A model generated the notes under the pieces. That model saw only the letters and a list, made by a program, of their open reading frames with translations. It had not been told where the DNA came from and ran no database searches. 8,174 bases of DNA from an uncultured Marmoricola sp. (GTDB lineage: Bacteria; Actinomycetota; Actinomycetes; Propionibacteriales; Nocardioidaceae), in the NCBI GenBank assembly GCA_937868455.1, contig CALMMO010000014.1:1-8174 (forward strand), written 5' to 3'. Positions 1 through 7,844 of this stretch are shown piece by piece; position 1 is the first letter of the stretch; each line of letters opens with the position of its first letter. The position numbers and the translations under genes are program-made.

Positions 1-1159
<1,159 letters not shown>

Positions 1160-1193
1160 CGGCCATCTCCAGAGTTCTAGTTTCGGTAGCCCC

Positions 1194-1222
1194 AACCTAG
1201 TTCCAACGCCAACCCTGAACAA
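1194..1222 (-). promoter_or_regulatory. Candidate gltA promoter
   Basis: Read on the minus strand, a -35-like TTGTTC (1222-1217) and a -10-like TAGGTT (1199-1194, matching TAnnnT) are separated by exactly 17 nt. Transcription would start near 1187, giving a leader of about 28 nt that includes the GGAG ribosome site. This is motif matching by eye, with no expression evidence. Confidence 0.45.
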
Positions 1223-1258
1223 TTCCGAGGACCGTGCGTGGCACTACCTGACGCCGTT

Positions 1259-1288
1259 TTGACCCGACCACTAAGCGCGGCGTAATCT
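1259..1288 (+). promoter_or_regulatory. Candidate promoter of the rplM-rpsI operon
   Basis: TTGACC (1259-1264, five of six matches to TTGACA) and TAATCT (1283-1288, matching TAnnnT) are separated by 18 nt. This is the best sigma-70-type promoter seen in the window, as would suit a ribosomal protein operon. The expected start is near 1295, about 139 nt before the rplM ATG, so the mRNA would have a long leader. The promoter sits back to back with the gltA promoter. Confidence 0.55.
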
Positions 1289-1294
1289 TGGCCC

Positions 1295-1433
1295 TTGCGT
1301 CTCCTGCCGCGCCGTGAAGTTTGCGGTGCAGACCCGGACGAAGTGGAACCGGGCAGTGTTCGTCAGAAGTCGCAGAACCACACGTTTCAGGGAACCCCCT
1401 GACTCGCACTACGAACCAGAGAGTGGACGCCGC
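1295..1433 (+). promoter_or_regulatory. Structured 5' leader of rplM, possible L13 autoregulatory site
   Basis: No credible gene lies here; the rplM frame stays open upstream to 1314, but that extension does not look like L13. Several inverted repeats are visible. CCCGG (1333-1337) pairs with CCGGG (1349-1353). GACGAA (1337-1342) pairs with TTCGTC (1359-1364). GTTCGT (1358-1363) can instead pair with ACGAAC (1411-1416), enclosing a perfect 6-bp hairpin TCAGGG-AACC-CCCTGA (1387-1402). The pairings that use TTCGT exclude one another. Leaders of rplM-rpsI operons in other bacteria are known to bind L13 and repress the operon. That this one does so is inference, since I did not match it to any known leader consensus. 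Confidence 0.35.
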
Positions 1434-1877
1434 ATGCGCACCTACACTCCCAAGCCCGCCGACATCACACGCGAGTGGCTCGTCATCGACGCCACCGACG
1501 TGCGGTTGGGCCGACTCGCCGTCCAAGTTGCCAACCTCCTGCGAGGCAAGCACAAGGCGATGTTTGCAAACCACGTCGACACTGGCGACTTCGTCATCGT
1601 GATCAACGCTGCCAAGGTCTCACTGTCCAGCAACAAGGCCGCCACCAAGATGGCCTACCGTCACTCCGGCTACCCAGGCGGCTTGACCACCACCCCCTTC
1701 GGTGAACTGCTGGAGAAAGACGCTCGCAAGGCCATCGAAAAGGCAGTGTGGGGCATGCTCCCCAAGAACCGCCTCGGCCGTCAGATGCTCAAGAAGCTCA
1801 AGGTGTACTCCGGGTCTGAGCACCCGCACGCCGCCCAGAAGGCCAAGCCGTTTGAGATCACTCAGGTCTCCCAGTAA
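1434..1877 (+). CDS. rplM: 50S ribosomal protein L13
   Basis: Large-subunit ribosomal protein that binds 23S rRNA early in 50S assembly. The product is 147 aa, the usual length for L13. It shows the typical opening [20 protein letters not shown], then [18 protein letters not shown] (residues 25-42), an HSGYPGGL stretch (77-84), and the family signature region running from AVWGMLPKN (104-112) through RLGRQ to VYSGSEHPH (124-132). The same frame stays open for another 40 codons upstream to 1314, but that extension does not resemble any L13 and would extend into the leader. ATG 1434 is therefore the start, preceded by the purine-rich AGAGAGTGGA (1418-1427). rpsI follows, giving the classic L13-S9 pair, almost certainly co-transcribed and translated in balance. 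Confidence 0.98.
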   Translation: MRTYTPKPADITREWLVIDATDVRLGRLAVQVANLLRGKHKAMFANHVDTGDFVIVINAAKVSLSSNKAATKMAYRHSGYPGGLTTTPFGELLEKDARKAIEKAVWGMLPKNRLGRQMLKKLKVYSGSEHPHAAQKAKPFEITQVSQ

Positions 1878-1901
1878 TCGACGTACCAAGGACTTATGAC
1901 A

Positions 1902-2405
1902 ATGACTGAGAACAACACTGTGGACGTCGAAGAGACCTACGAGGTCGACGAAGCTGGCGTCGCTTACTCAACCGAGAGCAGCCGCCCCGCCGACGCTCCC
2001 GCCCGCCCCGCGACCATCGCTCCCGCCGGAGCCACTGGTCGCCGCAAGGAAGCCGTCGCACGAGTTCGCCTCGTTCCCGGCACCGGAGTGTGGACCGTCA
2101 ACGGACGCACCCTCGACTCCTACTTCCCCAACAAGCTGCACCAGCAGGTCGTCAACGAGCCCTTCGTGACCACCGACCTCGTTGGCCGCTTCGACGTCAT
2201 CGCCCGCATCCACGGCGGTGGCATCACCGGTCAAGCCGGCGCACTGCGCCTGGGTGTGGCCCGCGCTCTCAACGCGATCGACGTTGAAGCCAACCGTCCC
2301 TCGCTCAAGAAGGCCGGACTGCTCACTCGTGACGCCCGCGTCATCGAGCGTAAGAAGGCCGGTCTCAAGAAGGCCCGTAAGGCTTCCCAGTTCTCCAAGC
2401 GCTAG
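1902..2405 (+). CDS. rpsI: 30S ribosomal protein S9 with long N-terminal extension
   Basis: Small-subunit head protein whose C-terminal tail reaches the P-site tRNA. From ATG 1902 the product is 167 aa, against about 130 aa for E. coli S9. The S9 core begins at [10 protein letters not shown] (residues 47-56), carries the signature [19 protein letters not shown] (105-123) and ends in FSKR, the conserved basic tail. The first 46 or so residues are an extension: acidic up to about residue 26, then rich in Pro and Ala. This is typical of actinobacterial S9. There are two in-frame ATGs, at 1896 and 1902. AAGGA (1888-1892) lies only 3 nt before the first but 9 nt before the second, so I prefer 1902; starting at 1896 would add just two residues. 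Co-transcribed with rplM. Confidence 0.97.
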   Translation: MTENNTVDVEETYEVDEAGVAYSTESSRPADAPARPATIAPAGATGRRKEAVARVRLVPGTGVWTVNGRTLDSYFPNKLHQQVVNEPFVTTDLVGRFDVIARIHGGGITGQAGALRLGVARALNAIDVEANRPSLKKAGLLTRDARVIERKKAGLKKARKASQFSKR

Positions 2406-2407
2406 TC

Positions 2408-2434
2408 CTGCGATGTGTCCCAGGCACATTGCGG
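2408..2434 (+). terminator. Hairpin just after rpsI, possible terminator
   Basis: Two nt after the rpsI stop, CTGCGATGTG (2408-2417) can pair with CACATTGCGG (2425-2434) over 10 bp, including two G-U pairs, around the 7-nt loop TCCCAGG. No clear U-tract follows, only a modest GTTGTCGT, which fits the U-poor hairpin terminators proposed for actinobacteria. It could act as a partial terminator or as an mRNA 3'-end stabiliser between rpsI and glmM. Its left arm also takes part in a competing long-range pairing. Confidence 0.4.
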
Positions 2435-2509
2435 CGTTGTCGTCGGTCGACGGCCCTCGAGGCCGCCTTCCCTCCTCCGCCTTGCACTGCACTCTGGGAC
2501 ACACCGCAG
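2408..2509 (+). repeat. Long-range inverted repeat in the rpsI-glmM gap
   Basis: TGTGTCCCAG (2414-2423) and CTGGGACACA (2494-2503) are perfect 10-bp inverted arms 70 nt apart. Past one A-C mismatch (2413/2504) pairing continues with CTGCG (2408-2412) against CGCAG (2505-2509), giving 15 paired positions out of 16. The enclosed segment has its own hairpin, CGGCC-CTCGA-GGCCG (2451-2465). No open frame here resembles a protein. It could be a structured intergenic mRNA element, a small RNA or the relic of a small repeat; I cannot tell which from one copy. Confidence 0.55.
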
Positions 2510-2550
2510 CCCTGCGGCGAATCGTCCCGGGGACGCGAGCTAGGAGTCGC
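2504..2550 (+). promoter_or_regulatory. Hairpin series and ribosome site before glmM
   Basis: Three consecutive inverted repeats lead up to the glmM start. CCGCAG/CTGCGG (2504-2509/2512-2517) has a 2-nt centre. CGTCCC/GGGACG (2523-2528/2530-2535) has a 1-nt centre; as RNA both would open to slightly shorter stems. GCGA/TCGC (2535-2538/2547-2550) encloses GCTAGGAG. GGAG (2543-2546) is the likely Shine-Dalgarno of glmM, 9 nt before its ATG, and would lie in the loop of the last, short hairpin. CCGCAG is also an arm of the long-range inverted repeat, so the two folds compete. Control of glmM translation is an inference from this arrangement. I see no convincing separate promoter in the gap. Confidence 0.4.
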
Positions 2551-2555
2551 CTGAG

Positions 2556-3902
2556 ATGAAGAAGCTGTTCGGCACCGATGGCGTCCGTGGTTTGGCCAAC
2601 GGGGTACTCACGGCTGAATTGGCCCTAGACCTCTCCGTTTCTGCCGCGCATGTGCTCGCACAGCGGGGCAGTTTTGCCGGGCACCGGCCCTTTGCGGTGG
2701 TCGGCACCGACACTCGAATCTCAGGGCAATTTCTTTCCGCCGCTGTGGTGGCGGGTTTGGCCAGTGCCGGCGTTGACGCGGTGCTCTTGGGTGACTTGCC
2801 CACGCCTGCGGTTGCCTACCTCACCGGCGCTATGGGCGCTGACCTCGGTGTCATGCTCAGCGCCTCGCACAACGCGATGCCTGACAACGGCATCAAGTTC
2901 TTGGCCAAAGGCGGGGTCAAACTCGATGACGCCATCGAGAAGGCCATTGAGCAGCACATGCGTGAGGAGTGGCAGCGACCACTCGGCGGTGATGTGGGCA
3001 GGGTGCGCACGGAGTTCAGCGCTGGCTCGCAGTACGTCGAGCACCTCACCAGCACCATCTCGCACTCTTTGAGCGGGCTGAAGGTCGTACTCGACTGCGC
3101 CAACGGGGCTGCCTCCGTGGTCGGACCAGCAGCTTTGCGGGCAGCCGGGGCAGATGTGGTTGCCATTCACGCCTCCCCAGACGGACTCAACATCAACGAC
3201 AACTGCGGCTCCACCCACCTCGGAGCACTCCAAGCAGCAGTGGTTGCGCACGGCGCTGACGTGGGCTTCGCGCTCGACGGAGATGCTGACCGTTGCCTGG
3301 CAGTTGACGCTGCCGGCGAGATTGTCGACGGTGACCAGATCCTGGCGATCTTGGCCCTTGCGATGCACGAGCAAGGCCGCCTGGTGAAAGACACTGTGGT
3401 GGCGACGGTGATGAGCAACCTTGGGTTTGTGCAGGCGATGAAGGCCGCTGGGCTCGGCGTACGCCAAACAAAGGTTGGGGATCGCTACGTTCTCGAAGCG
3501 ATGAAAGTTTCGGGCTACAACCTCGGTGGCGAGCAGTCGGGGCATGTGATCTTGTCTGACCACGCGACCACTGGCGATGGGGTGTTGACCGCCCTGCAAT
3601 TGCTCGATCGGATGGCGGCCACTGGCAAGTCGTTCGCAGAGTTGGCCGGGGTCATGTCGCGGTTGCCGCAGATTTTGGTCAACGTGCCCAACGTCGATAA
3701 GTCACGCACCGACGACGACGCGGTGCTGGCCGCGGCAGTGGCCGAAGAAGAGGCCGCGCTGAACGGCTCGGGCCGAATCTTGTTGCGACCCTCAGGCACT
3801 GAGCCGCTGGTGAGGGTGATGGTCGAGGCCCCCACACAAGCACTCGCTCACGAGGTGGCACACCGTTTGGCAGCCGTCGTGAAGGCTCAACTCGGGCTTT
3901 AA
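2556..3902 (+). CDS. glmM: Phosphoglucosamine mutase
   Basis: Interconverts glucosamine-6-phosphate and glucosamine-1-phosphate, the second step from fructose-6-phosphate to UDP-GlcNAc for peptidoglycan; cytosolic. The 448-aa product has the usual family length and opens with [13 protein letters not shown] (residues 3-15). The active-site loop is [15 protein letters not shown] (101-115). The phosphoserine should be Ser104, by alignment with the TASHN loop of the hexose-phosphate mutases. The Mg-binding loop is LDGDADR (240-246), the sugar-binding loop GGEQSGH (324-330) and the phosphate-binding loop [10 protein letters not shown] (411-420). All four functional elements are intact. The ATG is preceded by GGAG with 9-nt spacing. 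It lies 150 bp after rpsI on the same strand and probably shares transcripts with it, unless the intervening hairpins terminate. glmS, the preceding enzyme of the pathway, lies about 2 kb downstream. Confidence 0.97.
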   Translation: MKKLFGTDGVRGLANGVLTAELALDLSVSAAHVLAQRGSFAGHRPFAVVGTDTRISGQFLSAAVVAGLASAGVDAVLLGDLPTPAVAYLTGAMGADLGVMLSASHNAMPDNGIKFLAKGGVKLDDAIEKAIEQHMREEWQRPLGGDVGRVRTEFSAGSQYVEHLTSTISHSLSGLKVVLDCANGAASVVGPAALRAAGADVVAIHASPDGLNINDNCGSTHLGALQAAVVAHGADVGFALDGDADRCLAVDAAGEIVDGDQILAILALAMHEQGRLVKDTVVATVMSNLGFVQAMKAAGLGVRQTKVGDRYVLEAMKVSGYNLGGEQSGHVILSDHATTGDGVLTALQLLDRMAATGKSFAELAGVMSRLPQILVNVPNVDKSRTDDDAVLAAAVAEEEAALNGSGRILLRPSGTEPLVRVMVEAPTQALAHEVAHRLAAVVKAQLGL

Positions 3903-3942
3903 TCAGGTGCGCCCGCAGTGGGTGTGGCCTACGGTCGGCGAC

Positions 3943-4950
3943 GTGGAATTCATCGACGTCACCCAAGACGAAGCCGGTTTGCGGGCTTGGTACGAGGCCT
4001 ACTCAGCCGCCGGTCGTCACGGAAAGCCGCACCCCATGGTGTGGGCATTTGCCGAAATCCTGGCGGCCACCGCAATTGACTGGCCACGCCGGAAGTTGCG
4101 CCACATCTCCGCTGTGGTGGATGGCCGCGTGGTTGCGGCCGGCTCGATCTCGTTTCCGCAACTCGATCACCTCGTACACGCTGCGGTTGAGGTGTTCGTC
4201 GCACCGGCAGATCGCGGCCGTGGCTATGGATCTGCCCTATTGGCACACCTAGAAGGCATGGCTAGGTCAGCGGGGCGACACATCATTGCCGCCGAGGTGC
4301 TGCACGCCTTGGACGACCCCGCAGATGCAGCGGGCGTGCCTGATGCTGAGTTCGCTCGACGCCACGGCTACAAGTTTGGCCTCGGCGACGTGATGCGCCG
4401 ACTGGCGTTGCCGGTCTCACCCGACTTCCTCACCGACCTCGCCGACTCGATTGCCCCAGCCCATGCGGGCTATGCGATCACGAGCCACTACGGGAGCGGA
4501 CCCGCAGACATCGCATACAAGGTCAGTGTCTTGGATGCCTCACTGACCACCGAGGCGCCGATGGGCGAGATGTCCTACGAAGCAGAGGCCGTCGACGTCG
4601 AGTCGAACCGAATTGGCGAGCAACTCCTGGCTGCCCAACGCCGCTCGCGCATCCGCACCGTCGCCATGTGGGGCCAAGAAGTGGTCGGCTACTGCGACAC
4701 GGTGCGTGCGGAGTACGACGGGAACCGGGTGTGGCAATGGGGCACCCAGGTGCACCGCGACCACCGAGGCCATCGACTCGGCCTGGCCCTCAAGATCGCC
4801 AACATGAGGGCATTGGCGCAGGCATATCCCGAGGCCGATGAGATCCTCACGTTCAACGCCGAGGTCAACACCCACATGATCGCCGTGAATGATCAGTTGG
4901 GTTATGTGCCTGTGGCCCGACTTGCGGAGTTTGAGAAGCACTTGGTTTAG
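3943..4950 (+). CDS. Tandem-domain GNAT family N-acetyltransferase, substrate unknown
   Basis: Predicted acetyl-CoA-dependent acetyltransferase with two GNAT folds in one chain, the layout also seen in mycothiol synthase (MshD) and related actinobacterial proteins. From GTG 3943 it has 335 aa. Domain 1 carries the full acetyl-CoA motif RGRGYG (residues 91-96) after the strand VEVFVAP. Domain 2 carries a variant, RGHRLG (275-280), in which the first motif glycine is Arg, and ends in the common C-terminal motif NTHMIAVNDQLGY (309-321). The frame is open back to GTG 3907, giving 347 aa only 4 nt after glmM, but neither start has a clear ribosome site. I favour 3943 because the first GNAT strand starts right there and TACGGT (3930-3935), a -10-like hexamer, ends 7 nt before it, as in a leaderless start. 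I do not recognise a specific substrate; MshD itself is only one option. Confidence 0.85.
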   Translation: MEFIDVTQDEAGLRAWYEAYSAAGRHGKPHPMVWAFAEILAATAIDWPRRKLRHISAVVDGRVVAAGSISFPQLDHLVHAAVEVFVAPADRGRGYGSALLAHLEGMARSAGRHIIAAEVLHALDDPADAAGVPDAEFARRHGYKFGLGDVMRRLALPVSPDFLTDLADSIAPAHAGYAITSHYGSGPADIAYKVSVLDASLTTEAPMGEMSYEAEAVDVESNRIGEQLLAAQRRSRIRTVAMWGQEVVGYCDTVRAEYDGNRVWQWGTQVHRDHRGHRLGLALKIANMRALAQAYPEADEILTFNAEVNTHMIAVNDQLGYVPVARLAEFEKHLV

Positions 4951-4953
4951 CCA

Positions 4954-4972
4954 TGAGCCGATTCGAGGCTCA
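4954..4972. terminator. Hairpin between convergent GNAT gene and coaA
   Basis: TGAGCC (4954-4959) and GGCTCA (4967-4972) form a perfect 6-bp stem around the 7-nt loop GATTCGA. It fills almost the whole 19-bp gap between the two facing genes, and its right arm includes the coaA stop codon (4970-4972). The position suits a bidirectional terminator. No strong U-tract follows on either strand, so efficiency is uncertain. Confidence 0.45.
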
Positions 4973-5914
4973 GAGTTTGCGCAAGCGCACGTAGCTCACT
5001 GAGTGGTCGCTGCCCTTTCGTAAAACCAGCGTGGCTCGCGACCTGGTGGGCACGATGTTTTGGTCGAGGTTGGGACCGTTGATGGAGTCCCAGATGCGGC
5101 GAGACTCGGCTCGGGCTTCGTCGGCGGTGAGGCCGGCGTAGCGGGCGAAGTACGACGCCGGGTTGCGGAAGGCCGTTTCGCGCAAGTGCAAGAAGCGTTC
5201 GGTGTACCACCGACGGATGTCGCTCTTGCGGGCATCGACGTAGACGGTGAAGTCGAAGAAGTCGCTCACTGCCAATCCGGTGCGACCGTCGTCTCGCACC
5301 CGGGCAGGCTGGAGCACGTTGAGGCCCTCAACGATGACGATGTCGGGGGCTTTGATGATCACGGGTTCGTCGGGCATGACGTCGTACACCAGGTGGGAGT
5401 ACGTCGGTGCGTGCACCACCTCGCGACCAGACTTGATGTCCATCACGAACTTCAACAGCGCTCGGCGGTCGTAGGACTCCGGGAACCCTTTGCGGTGCAA
5501 GATGCCGCGCCTTTCAAGCTCGGCATTGGGGTAAAGGAACCCGTCGGTGGTCACCAGCGAAACCCGTGGATGCTCAGGCCAGTGAGCCAACATCTCGCGC
5601 AGCACGCGAGCGGTGGTGGACTTGCCGACCGCCACCGATCCGGCCAGGCCGATCACGAAGGGGGTGCGCGGGGGAGTAGGGCGACCGAGGAAGTCTTGTT
5701 GGGCGCGGTGCAAGACCCCGCTTGCGGCCACGCGAAGGCTGAGGAGCTTGCTCAGCGGCAGGTAGACCTCTTCGACTTCGCGCAGGTCTAGCTCGTCACC
5801 CAGACCCCTGACTCGCTCGATTTCGGCTGGCGAAAGCGGCTGCACGGTGGAGTGACCCAGTCTCGCCCAATCGTCGCGGTCGAGTTCGACGTACGGCGAA
5901 GACTCGGTGCTCAT
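4970..5914 (-). CDS. coaA: Pantothenate kinase, type I (CoaA)
   Basis: Phosphorylates pantothenate with ATP to 4'-phosphopantothenate, the first committed and usually feedback-controlled step of CoA synthesis; cytosolic. The product is 314 aa, close to E. coli and mycobacterial CoaA. Residues 6-20 ([15 protein letters not shown]) match the family's N-terminus. The Walker A loop GSVAVGKST is at 92-100 with Lys98, followed by [10 protein letters not shown] (121-130), whose Asp124 is the expected catalytic base. Then come [10 protein letters not shown] (140-149), the pantothenate-site region YSHLVYD (172-178), and the terminal [11 protein letters not shown] (294-304) and RLRKL. The frame stays open far upstream into the antisense of glmS, but the family N-terminus fixes ATG 5914. 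No good Shine-Dalgarno precedes it; AACAAT (5926-5921) ends 6 nt before the ATG and could be a -10 element. Convergent with the GNAT gene, divergent from glmS. Confidence 0.97.
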   Translation of the reverse strand: MSTESSPYVELDRDDWARLGHSTVQPLSPAEIERVRGLGDELDLREVEEVYLPLSKLLSLRVAASGVLHRAQQDFLGRPTPPRTPFVIGLAGSVAVGKSTTARVLREMLAHWPEHPRVSLVTTDGFLYPNAELERRGILHRKGFPESYDRRALLKFVMDIKSGREVVHAPTYSHLVYDVMPDEPVIIKAPDIVIVEGLNVLQPARVRDDGRTGLAVSDFFDFTVYVDARKSDIRRWYTERFLHLRETAFRNPASYFARYAGLTADEARAESRRIWDSINGPNLDQNIVPTRSRATLVLRKGSDHSVSYVRLRKL

Positions 5915-5949
5915 GGGCGCATTGTTCTCTATGCCAGCCTCGTTGAGGC

Positions 5950-5967
5950 ACTCAGCATGCCGTGAGT
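5950..5967. promoter_or_regulatory. Operator-like palindrome between coaA and glmS
   Basis: ACTCA (5950-5954) and TGAGT (5963-5967) are inverted arms separated by 8 nt, with GCATGC in the centre. The site ends 15 nt before the candidate glmS -10 hexamer, so it covers the -35 region of glmS and lies upstream of coaA. A nearby second inverted repeat, GCCTC-GTT-GAGGC (5937-5949), adjoins it. The spacing is what a dimeric regulator bound over a -35 element would show. No regulator is identified, and arms this short can arise by chance. Confidence 0.3.
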
Positions 5968-5982
5968 CTGGCCACGCACCTC

Positions 5983-5988
5983 TAGACT
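5983..5988 (+). promoter_or_regulatory. Candidate -10 element of a leaderless glmS transcript
   Basis: TAGACT (5983-5988) matches the actinobacterial TAnnnT -10 pattern and ends 7 nt before the glmS ATG, so transcription should start at or next to the A of the start codon. There is no purine-rich ribosome site in TCAGCCC (5989-5995) or just upstream. The matching -35 is poor (CCGTGA at 17-nt spacing, 5960-5965), which may mean that an activator or extra contacts are needed. Confidence 0.45.
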
Positions 5989-5995
5989 TCAGCCC

Positions 5996-7840
5996 ATGTG
6001 CGGCATCGTTGGGTACGTCGGAGACAAGCAAGCTGAGCAGGTGGTGATCGACGGCTTGCGTCGATTGGAGTACCGCGGATACGACTCGGCTGGGGTCGCG
6101 CTCGTCGTGGATGGGCAGATCGCCTACGACAAAAAGGCAGGCAAGCTCAGCAACCTCGAAGGCGCACTGGCGAGCAGCCCGTTGGCTGCATCGACCACCG
6201 GCATCGGTCACACCCGTTGGGCCACCCACGGTGCACCCACCGACAACAACGCCCACCCACACCTAGGTGCGACCGGGCGGGTTGCGTTAGTCCACAACGG
6301 CATCATCGAGAACTACGCGCAGATCCGCTCGAAGCTCGAAGCAGCCGGTCTTGAGATGCGTTCTGAAACCGACACCGAAGTCGCGGCCCAACTTCTTGAA
6401 GTCGAGTTGTTGGCGTGCAACGACCTCACCCACGCCATGCAAGCCACCTGCCGCCAACTCCAAGGTGCTTTCACCTTGGTGGCTGTGGACTCCAAAGACC
6501 CTTCGCGGGTCGTGGCCGCTCGCCGCAACTCCCCACTGGTCGTCGGGCTCGGTGAGGGCGAAAACTTCCTGGGTTCTGATGTGGCGGCGTTCATCGAGCA
6601 CACTCGTGAAGCCCTCGAGCTTGGCCAAGACCAGGTGGTCACCATCACCCGTGAGGGCGTGGCAGTCAGCGACTTTGATGGCGCCCCCGCCGAAGGCAAG
6701 CACTACCACGTCGACTGGGACCTCTCGGCAGCCGAAAAGGATGGCTACGACTGGTTCATGCGCAAGGAGATCTTCGAGCAGCCGCGCGCGATCGCCGATG
6801 CGCTCTTGGGTCGCCACGACACCTCAGGTGCGCTGCAACTTGATGAAGTGCGCATCTCCGATGAAGAACTGCGTTCGATCGACAAGATCATCATCGTTGC
6901 CTGCGGCACCGCGTTTTATGCAGGTCTGGTGGCGAAGTACGCCATTGAGCACTGGGCCCGCATCCCCTGCGAGGTCGAGTTGTCGCACGAGTTCAGGTAC
7001 CGCGACCCCATCTTGACCCGCAATACCTTGGTAGTGGCGGTCTCGCAGTCGGGTGAGACAGCAGACACCTTGATGGCCCTTCGCCACGCCCGTGCACAAG
7101 GCTCCAAGGTGCTGGCGATCTGCAACACCAACGGCTCCACGATTCCGCGCGAAGCCGACGCGGTGATTTACACCCACGCCGGCCCTGAGATCGGTGTGGC
7201 TTCGACCAAAGGCTTCTTGACCCAACTCATCGCCAGCTACCTCCTGGGTTTGTACCTCGCTGAACTTCGCGGCATGAAGTACGGCGAAGAAGTCGCCGCC
7301 ATCGTGCGTGAACTCGCCGACGCCCCCGGCCACGTGCAGCGGTTGCTCGACAACGCCGACGAGATCTATGACCTGGCCGGGCGACTGGCCGATGCCAAGT
7401 CGGTGCTGTTCTTGGGTCGCCACGTCGGATTCCCGGTGGCACTCGAAGGTGCCCTCAAGCTCAAGGAGCTTGCCTACATCCACGCCGAGGGGTTTGCCGC
7501 CGGCGAACTCAAGCACGGACCCATTGCGCTGATCGAAGAGGGCCTTCCGGTCTTTTGCGTGATCCCCCCAGCCGGGCGTGACCAACTGCGCGACAAGATG
7601 GTCAGCGCGATTCAAGAGATCCGTGCTCGCGGCGCCCGCACGATCGTGTTGGCCGAAGATGGCGATGAAGAAGTGACTGCCTTCGCCGACGAAGTGATCC
7701 GGTTGCCGCGCGTCTCGACCCTGTTGCAGCCGCTGGTCTCAACGGTGCCGCTCCAACTGTTTGCCTGCGAACTGGCCACCAAGATGGGCCACGACGTGGA
7801 CCAGCCCCGCAACTTGGCCAAGTCCGTCACGGTCGAGTGA
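5996..7840 (+). CDS. glmS: Glutamine-fructose-6-phosphate aminotransferase (isomerizing)
   Basis: Makes glucosamine-6-phosphate from fructose-6-phosphate and glutamine, the first and usually rate-setting step to UDP-GlcNAc; cytosolic. The 614-aa product has the family's usual length. Residues 2 to about 240 are the Ntn glutaminase domain: Cys2, the nucleophile once Met is removed, in [25 protein letters not shown] (74-89); HNGIIENY (100-107). Two SIS sugar-isomerase domains follow, with ACGTAFYAG (302-310) and [10 protein letters not shown] (349-358) in the first and [18 protein letters not shown] (474-491) in the second. Glu484, His507 (ELKHGP) and Lys609 (LAKSVTVE at the C-terminus) match known isomerase residues. 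Because Cys2 must directly follow Met, the start is certain even though no Shine-Dalgarno is present. acpS begins 4 nt after the stop. Confidence 0.98.
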   Translation: MCGIVGYVGDKQAEQVVIDGLRRLEYRGYDSAGVALVVDGQIAYDKKAGKLSNLEGALASSPLAASTTGIGHTRWATHGAPTDNNAHPHLGATGRVALVHNGIIENYAQIRSKLEAAGLEMRSETDTEVAAQLLEVELLACNDLTHAMQATCRQLQGAFTLVAVDSKDPSRVVAARRNSPLVVGLGEGENFLGSDVAAFIEHTREALELGQDQVVTITREGVAVSDFDGAPAEGKHYHVDWDLSAAEKDGYDWFMRKEIFEQPRAIADALLGRHDTSGALQLDEVRISDEELRSIDKIIIVACGTAFYAGLVAKYAIEHWARIPCEVELSHEFRYRDPILTRNTLVVAVSQSGETADTLMALRHARAQGSKVLAICNTNGSTIPREADAVIYTHAGPEIGVASTKGFLTQLIASYLLGLYLAELRGMKYGEEVAAIVRELADAPGHVQRLLDNADEIYDLAGRLADAKSVLFLGRHVGFPVALEGALKLKELAYIHAEGFAAGELKHGPIALIEEGLPVFCVIPPAGRDQLRDKMVSAIQEIRARGARTIVLAEDGDEEVTAFADEVIRLPRVSTLLQPLVSTVPLQLFACELATKMGHDVDQPRNLAKSVTVE

Positions 7841-7844
7841 CGCC

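Noticed and set aside
1314..1433. 40-codon N-terminal extension of rplM
   Set aside because: The L13 family begins at MRTYTPK; the extra stretch is Arg-rich, matches no L13 and occupies the structured leader.
1968..2504. 178-codon minus-strand frame over rpsI
   Set aside because: It is antisense to rpsI with a low-complexity Gly/Ala-rich product and no start context; a shadow of S9.
2721..3599. 292-codon minus-strand frame inside glmM
   Set aside because: It is fully antisense to glmM, whose active-site motifs are intact; no protein family is recognisable in the translation.
5915..5995. glmS ribozyme or other riboswitch before glmS
   Set aside because: The gap to coaA is only 81 bp, too short for the ribozyme, and the mRNA seems to be leaderless.
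5915..6262. Upstream extension of coaA to a 430-aa protein
   Set aside because: The added 116 residues are antisense to glmS and its promoter region, and the known CoaA N-terminus starts right after ATG 5914.
6824..7615. 263-codon minus-strand frame inside glmS
   Set aside because: It is antisense to the conserved SIS domains of GlmS and has no recognisable domain of its own.
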